Below are positions 49,875 to 61,000 of a stretch of DNA of 64,000 nucleotides, in pieces. Each line of letters opens with the position of its first letter. The first letter of the stretch is position 1. The notes beneath the pieces were generated by a model, which ran no database searches, was not told the origin of the DNA, and saw only the letters and a list, made by a program, of their open reading frames with translations. Made by a program: the position numbers and the translations under genes. The stretch spans positions 11,629,495-11,693,494 of the forward strand of contig CM073328.1 in assembly GCA_037043015.1 (NCBI GenBank), read 5' to 3'. Source of the DNA: Bryum argenteum. Lineage: Eukaryota; Streptophyta; Bryopsida; Bryales; Bryaceae.

Positions 49875-50552
49875 CTAGGAACACTGCGATCTGAGAGAAA
49901 CACCGTACTTGTACTTGAGGGAATGAGCAACTTCATAATGAAGTTGACCGGGTCTATTAGAAAGACTCATATATTGACTAACAGATTCGAACTGGTATAA
50001 GGGGTAGATGAACGGAAGAATATCTGTAGCTACATTCGGAATAGTAGTACTTGAAGACGTCAAATCACCTCGAAAAGGATAAGGCATGTAGTAGGGAGCA
50101 TCCGGCGCCAACCTTAATGCCAGTGGAGAAACATCAACGAGGAGAAGCTGGTCGGGCCTGCACACCTCACGGGAACAACGCTTGCAATAGAGAGTCTTCA
50201 AGAGCTTGTAACACCATGGAAAATTCATAGGACGATCACAAAATTCTCTACCATAAACAAAGGAAAGCCTGTCGATGACGCAAGAAGGTAGAATGTAAGA
50301 TAGGAGAGGCCTCAAGTCACGCATCGGCATCGTATACCAGAGACCAACATGGAAGCGCTCCAACAACATGGCAAATAACTTCGTTACACCTGGCCGCTTG
50401 ATTACATTACGGTGAGCATTCCAACGATCCGTCGGAATATTAGGGCTGATGTAGCATAGCAATCCAGATACGGATAGAATGATACATTTATTGGAGGAAG
50501 AAGTATCAACAATGTCATAATCCAAACGGCAGTCACCCTGAACATTACAAGC
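49875..50552 (-). pseudogene. FCP1/NIF-like phosphatase domain with lost catalytic residues
   Basis: A splice acceptor (TTATTTCAG) precedes 50552, and an open frame runs to the TAG at 49875. No first exon could be fixed. The fold signature is visible: a strand where the nucleophile should be (KCIILSVSGLLCYI), then RNVIKRPGVTKLFAMLLERF and VGLWYT, and finally LLLVDVSPLALRLAPD. Active family members have DxDGT or DLNGT in the first motif and DDSP in the last. Here the first Asp is Ser and DDSP is DVSP, so it should be inactive as a phosphatase. It may be a separate gene or a relict duplicate of the domain in the fusion gene just upstream. Confidence 0.55.
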
Positions 50553-51151
50553 CTGAAATAAGTCAGATCGATGGTTAGAAAAGCAATAGACAGCAATAGA
50601 ATGATAAGGGCAGGCATATCGGCCGGCAGCCGACAAGAAGACAAAACCAATATAAACATAGAAGTGTCGGCTGGCAGCTGACAAAAGAAGAAAACAAACT
50701 AGAGAGTCCATGAGTAAAGACGTCAAGGAGACAATGACAAGAAGAAGCCATGGATCCTAAAGCTAAAAGGAAAACAAAAGCAAACACCAAATATAAGAAC
50801 CGATACCAAGAAAGGGAATATGATAGAAAACTCTCCATGTTAAGATTAAGAGAGTCTTCAAAAATTAAACATCCTCAAAATATACAGTTAAGAAAAAGTC
50901 TCGAGTGGAACCCTAGAAAATTTACAGAACTAGAAGAAAATCTAAGTGATCTATAAATTCTAGCTCGCTAGATCATCGAATTGGATGATTGAAAAATCTA
51001 TACACCCATGCTAAGGACATGTATTCATATGGTAATCTATGTAGGGTAACAAGAGGTGTATTGGTCGGCAGCCGACAACTGGAGCATCTTGAACTTGCTC
51101 CACCATCTTGAACAACTCGAACGCCAAGGTCGAGAAGTAATCAATCCATGA
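50553..51151. other. Spacer between the fusion gene and the FCP1-like remnant
   Basis: Holds three palindromes (50617, 50665, 51062). A small ATG frame at about 50750 on the minus strand could be a first exon of the FCP1-like remnant, but no good donor joins them. No other gene is seen. Confidence 0.4.
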
Positions 51152-51927
51152 TCACTCCCTCCTACCAAAATCAAGCATCCTGTACTTCTCGTACAACGGA
51201 TTTCCCGGGAGCATACGGCGCTTCCCTAACCTTGCGTGCTCCAGCATAAACTCAGGAATATTTTTCTGAGAATTATAGAGCTCGAATAACAGAGGCTGCA
51301 GAATCCTCTGAAAGTAAGGCTGGCCACTCACATTCTGCTCCGAGGTCAAAGTGCAGGTGTGAGGGTGGAACGCATTGTAAGGATTGTTCAAAACGTTCTT
51401 GTAGGGGGAGTCGTCGATGAGAAGCATGTTATCGGGATTAGCACCACGAGCCCTGAGGTCAGCACTCATTTCCAGGAGATGCTCAATTGACTTAATAAAG
51501 AAGGGCCGGTCAGGATTATCAGGCTCCCGGTAGCAACTCCGGAAGCAATATCCCTGATCAAACTCCAAGCAGTTCCTAGGGAGCATGGGACAAACGGAGC
51601 GAATAAATTCGATCCTCGGAGTAAGGTTCTTCGCAGTGACCGAGGACCAGAAACAAATTTGCCAGTCTGCATCGACGCAGAACTGAATTACTGACTGAAG
51701 GCCAGGTCTTGCCCTTGCCTCCTGCTTCTGCCACCGGGGACGATCCCCACCAGAAATGATCCTACGAGGAACGAAGTGAATGAGAGTGCCATTCACGTCG
51801 AACAAAATAAAATATTTACGACGGGCTACCTGCCCTCCAGTTGAGAGAGGAGTCGAAATGGAGGTGCCCTGCCGCGATCCATGAGACGCGGAGTCCACGA
51901 ACTCCTCGTTCTCAGATTCACCTGACT
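51152..51927 (-). other. FCP1/NIF-type phosphatase domain (exon 6 of the fusion gene)
   Basis: The last exon adds 258 codons. Motif I is DVNGT with the nucleophilic Asp, motif II is FWSS and the acidic pair is in IDDSP. FCP1 relatives dephosphorylate Ser/Thr, often the RNA polymerase II tail. In a mobile element such a domain is unexpected. Confidence 0.75.
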
Positions 51928-54717
51928 CTGCAAGAGATTAGAGCATTTGTACAATAAGCAAAAGAGCAGCAAGAATTACGCAACAAAGTGAGAAACGAGC
52001 GATACAGAGGTGGGAGTGGATACAAATAACATCAAACACCATGATAGAAGGGAGAAGAATAGTGCAAAGAAAGGACATGATGACTTGTCGGCTGGCAGCC
52101 GATAAGCCGAAAAACACTGTTGAGAGAAATCGACATCGGAGACAAGGGATACAGGCGGAAACGTGAAACGATAATAGGGAGTCGGCTGGCAGCCGATACA
52201 GTCTTACAGGGGAAGGAACTGGCCGAGCACGTTGCAACCAGGAAATTCTAATAACAAAACCATTCTAGAACCTAAAATGCTTATGCAATGGTGAGAAGAG
52301 ACTATATACAAGAAACGCCGTCGTCTAGGACAAACCTTCAGGTAATTGTTGTTGCTGCGGGGAAACATGATCCGCCGCAGGTGGAGACAGAGCCTCGTTC
52401 GGGGCGTCGATGGCGAACACATTGTCGTCTACGAGGGCCGCCTTGTTTGGGGCGCTGATGTCGTACACGTCGTCCTCCTGGAGAGCCTCCTCATTTGTAG
52501 CGATGATGTCGTTTGCGTCGTCCTCCAGGAGGGCCGCCGAATCAACAGCAACTTCCCTTCGAGTATAGAACGCCTGCAATGCCGATTGAGCCCTCTGAAC
52601 TTCCCTACATGAAGGAGCGGGAGATGTCGGCTGCCGGCCGATAAGGGCAGGAACGGATTGCGAAGGACTCTGAGGGGCACGAGACGGAGGAACCTGCTCC
52701 ACAACGATCACCTCGTCCTCCGGGGCGTTTTGCAAATCAAGCTGCATCGTGGTCGCAGCACAAGAAGACAAATCTGCTGTAGTATCAGGAGGTGGTGCTG
52801 ACACGGTGATAATGTGTCGGCCGGCAGCCGATACAGGCGGAGGGATGAGTGTGGCAGTCGATTCAGGGGGAGCCGTCGGCGTGGTTGCAGGTGTGAGTGA
52901 CATAGGAGTAAGATCAATCTCCTCCAGCACTTCCTGAATCCTAACACCAGAGGCGGGACGTCGTCCAGGGTTGGCAGGCTCGCGGGACGAGACTGAGGGA
53001 CCAACGTCGGTCTCCATATCCTCGGAAGACGACGGTGGAAGCTCGATCCTATCCAGGTTGAGTCCCTTCGCACGTTGGACTGCCAACTTGACATGGTCCT
53101 GACTTCTGACGAACTCGATCACGGACCTCCCATTTCTCTGCAAGACCAAGAGTAAGAGACTCAAGGGAACCAAACAAGTACTGGAAAACGAATAAGGTGA
53201 AATAGACCAATATTAGAAGGTGTCGGCTGGCAGCCGATACAATGCAAAGGAGAGGATGCCTTACCAATCCAAGCTCGGTGACGTTTCCGCCACCCCAGAC
53301 GTTGATGACGGTGACCTTCTTCGCGGTGAGAGTTGGCTTCAACAACTTCTCGAGCGTGTCATGGTCGACACCGCAGAATCCCCCATTCCAATCGACAGCA
53401 CGTTCAGGAGATGCCTGGAACCAATCGACTGGCTTTACGATTCCAGTATACTTCCTGAAAGTCGTCCAACGATCATCATCCCGGCGTACCTTTGGGTACG
53501 TCATGTTTAGTATAACAAGCGGGGAAGATTTTGTCACCGTCTTCTTGAACCCCCTCCCCCCCGAAGACACGGCTTGTAATAGACCGTCTGAACATACCAT
53601 TCCGTATCTTCGGTTGTCCAGACAGCACAAAGAAGATCCCATTGCTTCGCGCTCGTTATGAACAACATCGGGATTGGGCTCAGAGGCCGAGTCGGAGTGA
53701 CGTCGTCACCGTCCATCGTGAGGTCCTCATCTGTGAGTGGGACCTTCGACCGTTCCGCGAGCGCACGAAGATCCGATCTACTGGTTGGAACCGAGACTCC
53801 GCCATAACTGTACCCGAAGTAGACGATAAGGAGTGGGTCCTTAGCAATGACGGTATGGCCAACAGCTGCGTCGATCTCGTGCAAGACATCTGCAACTGTG
53901 TCCGCGAATTTGCACTCGAAATGCGCCTTCCCGGCATCGACCTCCTCCGTCGTAACCTCGACCTGAGAATACGTCTGAAGGATGGTGCTGAATATGGGCG
54001 GCGCAACACCGTTCTTCGACTTGTCAGTCGTCGGATTCATTGCGCTGGCGCGACCATTGAGCCATTCATTCCCATCCGTATATTTCTTCAGGTCCGTCCA
54101 GATGTTGCGAACGACACTCGGGGTGAAATGGTGCTCCTTCGCCAACTTGTCCCAGTCTGAATCTGGGTATGGCGAACAGTTCGCATCCTTGCAGGGAAGC
54201 GGATACTTACTAAGCTGATACATAAGCTCGTTCATAATCACCCGGTTGAGCTTCTTGTCGCGGCACCAATCCGGCAGTGTGAGTCTGTCCTTCGTCCTGC
54301 TGTTGGCCTTGATGTAGACACGATTCGCGATGACCTCCGCTGCAAGCTCTTCAAGGTTGCAGTCACGGAGACCGAGTGTGGGGACAAGGTCAGTCTTCGT
54401 GATGTTCGAGATTGGAGTCCGCTTGATCAGTTCCGGCTCTTTGCCGTCGTCGCCAATGAGCTCACCTGCTTCCTAGGCATTGAAGACCTCAATCCAAGTA
54501 TTCCAGGCCTTGTCACCGACGAATATAAGGGGAGCTTCGTAGACACCTTCTCGTTCACGAAGTGCGCCATGACTTGTGCCTTCGCAGCCTGAAGAACAAC
54601 CATAAAGATTTAGATGTATGAAGGCAAGAAGAAGAGCTGTCGGCTGGCAGCCGATAGCTGTAGATTAATGAAATGTGTCGGCTGCCGGCCGATAGAAAAG
54701 GCAGAGGGTAACGATAC

Positions 54718-55215
54718 CTCGAAGGCCGGTGACGGCTTCCCGCCTCCCTTGTGTGGCTCAGGGCACCCGAGATGCTTCCATGCCGCCCTCCCGAGTTCCG
54801 CGCACGATCGGAAGTTTTCTTTCGCGACCTTCTCTGCGATATTGAGATTGAGAGCGTTCGACACCCTCACAAGATCGATGGGGTCCCTTGAGAACACTGG
54901 GATAATCTCGAATTCAAGAAGCTCCTTCTTGGCTTCCGATCCGTTTGGGAACTCATCTGCCAGCTCGCGGCAGGCTTTCACTGTATGCTGACCTCCGATG
55001 ATATACCAGTGGACGGTAGGGTGTTGCCACCAGGGGATTTTCGGGGTGGTGTCGGGGTCTGTGTCGTTTAGCATCCACATATCCAACTCCCCTGGCATGG
55101 AATCCATCACAGCCATCATCCCCATATCGGTTTCAAGTGGCTCCCGTTTTAGCGGAATACCATGGATCTCAGGCTTCTTCCGGATCGCCCCGTAGCCCTT
55201 GTAGATGGCCTTCAC
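54718..55215 (-). other. ParB/sulfiredoxin-like domain (exon 3 of the fusion gene)
   Basis: One exon of 166 codons holds nearly the whole domain. The motif IIGGQHTVKACRELA takes the place of the GxRR nucleotide-binding box of ParB, and a helix with SNALNLNIAEKVAKENF follows in the position of ParB's ALxEN helix. ParB family domains bind CTP or act as nucleases. Here Arg residues of the box are replaced by Gln-His, so the ligand cannot be predicted. Confidence 0.65.
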
Positions 55216-56260
55216 CTGCGAAGAACATAACAAATGAACAATCATGAATCAGAGATGATCAGAGGATGTATCGGCTGCCAGCCGATACATAGAGCAGTAC
55301 CTCATAAGAGCAGGTGAGAAAATAAAAATACCTGGCCCAGACGATCTTTCGCGATGCGTCTGTACTTGAGCTCGTCCGGAGCGATGTGTAGCTTCTCGCT
55401 AGGAATAACCCCCGGCAGCCTCCGCTTCTTGTAGGGGAACAGGTGACCAAGACCAGTCTCCAATGCCTTGTAGATTGCGTCGATCTCGACGTCCTTCATC
55501 TTCGAGGTCATTTGGTTGCCCTTAGTCAGGGCCTCGTCTAGGGAATACTCGATGGCATCCTTAGACAATTTTGCCCGTCTCTTGGGCTTGCTGGGATCTT
55601 GTGACCCCTGGACAATTTCATCGTCGTCATCGCCAAGATCAACCATTTCTGCTGCAGGTCGCTTCTTCTTCGAAGGAGTTGGCTTCCTCTTCGACGACGA
55701 TGGAGCCACAGCCGCTGCTGCATTGATGGCGTTGTTAATTGCCAACCTAGCGTAATCGATAGCGGCCCACGCGTCCATGAACTCCTCGATGGTCGTAGGC
55801 GCAGCTCCATTGAAGGTCATGCCCTGCTTAACCGCCGGCTCACCGCAAACCGCCTCAGTGCATGTTGCCCACGGCATTGATACGGCGATGTAGTCGGTCG
55901 GGGCAGAGGTATCCCTCAGGGCCGGTAGGCTTATGAGAATGTCGACGTGCTCCACATTCTCCAAAATTTCGAGCACATCACCATACCCAGGGATCATATT
56001 ACCCTTGTAGAGGTACGAGCAGGCAATCTCGATTCGCTGGCTGGGGAGGACTCTCCAGCATAGTCCCCACTGCTGGATGGTTGGATTAGCCGCCCATACT
56101 GCACGCGGGACGATGTCTCCATGCTTGACATCCGTGTGTGCAAGCTCAACACCAAGCAGTCTAGCTAGGACTGGTAGTTTTCTGCAGAATAAAGACATGT
56201 GAGAGTATATTAGTAAACGCCAGTAAACGTATACTACTGTATATCACTGAACGCATATCT

Positions 56261-56660
56261 TATCGGCTGCCAGCCGATAACAACCATGGTATCGGCTGCC
56301 AACCGATAGCGACAATGCACAAATATTCAGCGCTAACATGCATTAGTTACGATGATAGTCTAATGATCTATAGTAAATAGCATGCTATCGGCTGCCAGCC
56401 GACAGAATAGAAGCTATCGGCTGCCAGCCGATACACAAGGCAATGTAACGCGCTAAAGCAGAGGAGCTACTAACGGCCCGCGAGTACACTAAGCATTACA
56501 AGCGAACATGCTACAGCATAAGGGCTATCGGCTACCAGCCGACACACTAAGCACTATATTGTAAGTGAATACATCACTCGATCTGTCGGCTGCCAGCCGA
56601 TAGCTTGTGAGCTATCAGCTGCTAGCCGACGGCTCACAAGCTATCGGCTGACAGCCGACA
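56261..56660. repeat. Cluster of eight palindromes in intron 1 of the fusion gene
   Basis: Intron 1 (56182-56756, 575 bp) carries eight copies, the highest density in the element. It follows a 17-nt first exon that encodes only the start codon and five residues. Confidence 0.85.
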
Positions 56661-56773
56661 CACAAGGCACAAGAAGATGACGAAAAGCTGCAAATGAAAC
56701 GACGCCAATCGAAACGGCGCAAACTGAAACGTCACAAAAGAGCTAAATCGGCCTACCTCTTCGACGACGCCAT

Positions 56774-58015
56774 CGGAGCTGTATCGGCTGGCGAGTGCTC
56801 GGTGTCGGCTGGTGCGTAAATTGCCTCCGCTCCCGCGCAAAGCTGTCGGCTGGTGCGTAAGGAATGTCGGCTGCTGCCTCCGCTCCCGCGCAAGGCTGTC
56901 GGCTGGAGCGTAAGAAATTTCGGCCGGTGCTAGAAACCCTAAACCCTAAAACTAAACACTATCAGCTGCCAGCAGAGTAACGGCTAAGGCAAGAAAGCAG
57001 AGAGGAAAGGTAAGAGCATGAAAGCAGAGAGGAGAGAAACATCAAGGAAGGAGAGATGAGACAGCAAGTAGCGAATGAGAGGAGGAGTGAGCAAGTAGCA
57101 AATGAGAGGAGAGAAATAGAAGAGAGGAGAGAGCGCAAGTGTGGAGAGAGCAAAAGTGAGAGGAGAGCGCAAAAGTGAGAGAGGAGAGCAAATTACAAAT
57201 AAGGGCAAATGAGGGAGGGTGAACGGTTTACCCCCTCCGCGATTTTCGTAATGATGGCTATCGGCTGCCCGCCGATTTGCGCCTTGCCCGCTTTTCAATC
57301 GGCTTGCCCGCTCTCGCATCCGCTTGCCCGCCCGCCAAAATTTTCTGAAGCTCGCGCCGCCAAAACGTCATTTCAAATTTTTCATCCATTTCATCATGCT
57401 TTTCATCCTGCCTAGCAATTAGCCCTCCAAAAATTCAAAATCATTTGAAATTTGAGTTTGAAATCTTCTTGATTTGAGCGCCATCCACGCTCTGTCGTTT
57501 CAGATGGCTATCCATTCCCAACTGTTTCTGACATTTCATTTCATTTCTCGCGTGTTTCCTGACGCTCTGAGCGATTTGCTTTGCTGTTTTTGTAGTTTTC
57601 CCTGGCCAGAAATAGTCAAGAATTGCGTCATTGTGTTCCCCGTGTTAGTGCGCTTCTTTCTATATAGAGAGCGGTAGATAGCAGCCTTTTATTACTTCAA
57701 TTTGCACGATTTAATAGCTAGAGGCTCAATACCCTGGTATTAGACGCCAGCCGACATAGTGAATGACACCAGCCGATACGATTCCTTAGGAATCAGTCGG
57801 ATCTCCTTATATCGACTGCCAGCCGATATAGAACTATCACGTGTCCGTCATTGTCCTGTCTCCCGGGTTTTGCAGAACAAGGTATCGGCCGGCAGCCGAT
57901 ACCTCAGGTGGTTGTGTCTACTGCACCTGTCTCAATATTTCCTACGTCTCCTCAACCTTTTAGATTCGCAATTGTGTCGGCCGGCAGCCGATAGATCAAG
58001 AGATCATGCTCCATC
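56774..58015. promoter_or_regulatory. Divergent control region between the two element genes
   Basis: The two start codons at 56773 (minus) and 58016 (plus) point away from each other. The region has six half-palindromes (TGTCGGCTGGTGCG-type) at about 56782-56930, an AAACCCTAAACCCTAAA telomere-type word at 56935-56952, an AG-rich stretch at 56990-57200 and five or six full palindromes. A TATATAGA word is at 57660-57667. No start site can be fixed. Confidence 0.5.
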
Positions 58016-61000
58016 ATGCTGGAAACCGAACCGATTGACAACTTTCTCAAGAACGGCGGTTCCGGGAGATGGCGTATAGAAAAGGGCGCAGTTGTCGCTC
58101 TGTCATTCGCAAAATTTTATTATGCCGGTACTGCTTCTATCAACCGAATTATCTCGCGAAAGCCATTTCTTTTAGACGTCCACGTTATTGACGTCGCTCC
58201 AAATATTGAGATGATCATTCCGTTTCCCACTCCTAGCATTAAGTTTCTTAGTCAGTGTCCTGGTAACAACATTACATGGGACGTGAATGACGTGAGTCCC
58301 TTCGTTGATAACCTCGATGAATCATCCGAGCCTATCGGCTGCCAGCCGACACCGGGGCCATTAGATGAGAAGCCCATAAATCAGTTCCTCACTCTCTCTG
58401 TTAACATGGAGGTTGCTCTATTACATGTTGACGGGATCGATCATCACTGTGTCGGAGTGGGCGTCATCGTTGAGTGCTCGCCTAAGGGCACCTGGGAGGG
58501 TTTTCGCGTTCCTCATAGCTTCTTTGCAGTTGTCAAGCTCACTACGGTGTATAAGGACTTTGTTGGTCTAGTAGCGTACTGTGAGAATCCTTCTCTCACT
58601 CTGCTTGGCGAGTGCCTTGGGTACGAAATCCTTTGGAGCGGTTACAAACTTCGTCTCCTCGATGCTACGCCGCTGAATGGCAACTCTATCGGCCGGCAGC
58701 CGATACACCCCACGCTGAGGAGTGTCAAGGTTGAACCCCCCAGCGATGACGGTGGCAAAGACTCACCCTCTACTGACTGCTGTGGTAGTTCAGATAACCC
58801 GCATCATTCAACCGGTCTCTCTCATTTTGAGGGCAGCGACGACTGTGGGTCCGGGACGAATCCGCCAACCCGCGTCGATGTCCTCTCCTCTCAAGGAAAT
58901 GAATCTGCTAATGATCTTCATGCTACGCCGTTTGACAACGGTATCTTCTCGCAGCCCTCTTCGGATAGTTCTGGCGGCGATAGCGCTGTCAACTTTCGCC
59001 CCTCTGTCTCACGCGAAACTGAAGATTTGCGACCAGAACCTCAGGCGGTCCTGGATCGGCCCGACTGGAGGAACAAGTGCTGCGACCTACTGAACGAGGA
59101 TCTTACCTTTTTTGGCAGGCAATCATTCAAGTCTGTCTTCCGGATGAAGCCTGCGATGAGGATCTTCTTGGCAATACAGATGTGGGAGTAATGTTCATAT
59201 CAGAGCACGATACCCTACAGCTCACGACAATGAGATGGCCTCTTTCGCGGACTCGACTTAAAGGCGGTCAACTCCTGTCAGACATTGTCATGCTCTGCTC
59301 TGAGGCCGCTCAGAATTCCACCTTCGAACATCCGGGACTTCAGGGCGTGCCTCGGAATCCCTACAGGTCCGTTCGTCGTAGACTCTTGTCAAAGCAGCAG
59401 CCCGCTGGGTCTAGGCTTAAATCGAAGACCTCGGATGATGAAATTCGCAAGGTTAGTTCACAGTTGTGCTGCAAGAGTAGGTGCTGTCAGACGTTTCCGT
59501 AGGAGTCTACTCGAATCCTTCGTCGTAAGTACTATGCTTGCTCTTTTGAAATTAGAAGAGAGGCAGCGTATGCCGTTCAAAGTTAATTTCATGTACATGA
59601 ACCGGGAGGCAGGAAATTCATCACGCTTGAGAATGTTGAGGTCTGCGAGAACGCTTGGTATATCATTCACGGTGTCTCCAGATCAGCTTACCACGTCTAC
59701 AAGGCTGCAGCAATGGGTGGATCAGTGAGCGGATCGCATGGCAATTCTGGAGCTGTTCGTCCACGCCCGCATACGATTCAGGCCAGAGCAACCCTGCAGA
59801 AGATTATTGACGAGAATGCGGACCAGATGCCTAACGAGTTCAGGCTTGTTGGAAATAAGCGAGTTGACAATCTGAAGGTTGTTCCATCTGCGCTCAACTG
59901 GGACACCATGCGCGAGCAAGTGAATCAAGTAAGTCCCAATCATTCTTATTTCCTCTTCGTCCTCGATGTCGGCTGCCGGCCGATACACTAGGTTGTTATG
60001 TTTCCGTTGTTTCCAATTAGACCATTCTTCTTTTTCTTCTTCTGTCAATTCCGTCGTGGCTTATCTAGTCAATGTTGTGCTACTTGTCGGCTGGCAGCCG
60101 ATACTCCGTTAGCGATTAGTTCCTGCTTATGTCAGTGCACTCCTGTCGGCTACCGGCCGATAGGAGGCGTCGACCTGGATGTTAACATCCTTCTTTATCT
60201 CCTCCTTCCAGGTGAATATCAAATGCCACCATAAGCCGGTCTCTCAGTCCACCATCAGTCAACTTCGAAAGAACCACTTCAAGAACGTCGAGGTTAAAGC
60301 TGTTGGGAGCAGCTTCTCTAAGTGTACTGAGTGTGACTTCCTTGTGGAGTGCATATCCAAGTACCCAACGGGCTGTGATGAATGGCAGGCATTAGTCGAT
60401 AACCGGAATCGCCATCTCAATTATCGCGTGCTGCCGCCATATATATATGTGGCCGGAGTTCCCGATCTGCGAGAACCCCTCTGAGTTTCTATGTATAATC
60501 CATGACAAGATGGATACCACGAAGACGGCCATTCCCAGAATGCAGAGGATTACAAAAGCCACTGCTGGCCTTGGACAGATTCCGGTTTCTGTTACCGGCA
60601 TGTTGACACACGGCCACGGTGATGGTGCGACGCACACTACTCCACAACGCGCTCGGCCGGGGATTCCAACTTCACCATCTCTTCTTTGTGTGCGTCTCTG
60701 CGAGCGCTTGAGAAGCCACCGTGCGTGAATCCCGGGAGCTCTTTCCCACACCTCCACAGAACAGCTTCTTCCAAGCTTTGCTACATGGAAAGTCTAGGTG
60801 TTTCGCATCGATCCCACCCGCCACCGGGACTCAATTCGGTCCTTCACAACCTGGACGTCCGCTCGTTCCGCTTCCGCGAAAGCTATTCCTGCAACTTGAT
60901 AATTCCGCAAAGGACAATAAGAACAAATTTGTGATGGCCTTCTGCTCTTTGCTGACCGCTCGGCGCATTTTTAAGGAGGTCACTGTTGGGTTCCTCATTG

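Larger units (their letters stand above)
51152..56773 (-). pseudogene. ParB-like / methyltransferase-like / FCP1-phosphatase fusion gene, six exons
   Basis: Exons: 56773-56757, 56181-55332, 55215-54718, 54588-53265, 53137-52336 and 51927-51152, all GT-AG and phase-consistent; about 1,420 residues if the two one-base losses are allowed for. Exon 2 has Lys-rich (SSKRKPTPSKKKRPA) and acidic (DDDDE) tracts, suggesting a nuclear protein. Exon 3 is a ParB/sulfiredoxin-like domain: WYIIGGQHTVKAC, then IIPVF and SNALNLN. Exon 4 into 5 resembles a beta-class amino-methyltransferase: ILNMTYPKV where DPPY is expected, then INVWGGGNVTELGL and NGRSVIEF, with key residues degenerate. Exon 5 continues as a disordered linker. 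Exon 6 is an FCP1/NIF phosphatase: FDVNGTLIHF, FWSSVTAKNL and LLIDDSPYKN, catalytic Asp present. Breaks: a one-base loss near 54550, TAG at 54473-54475 and a one-base loss in the G run at 53556-53562. The structure is well supported; the methyltransferase call is tentative. Confidence 0.8.

Noticed and set aside
49577..49936. 119-residue minus-strand frame left of the FCP1-like remnant
   Set aside because: It runs through palindromes, overlaps the end of the other frame and has no recognisable domain.
53642..54160. 172-residue plus-strand frame
   Set aside because: Antisense of exon 4 of the fusion gene.
51152..56773. ParB-like gene as bacterial contamination or a recent bacterial transfer
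   Set aside because: Five consensus GT-AG introns joined in phase and an FCP1-type eukaryotic domain in the same gene argue for a long eukaryotic history.
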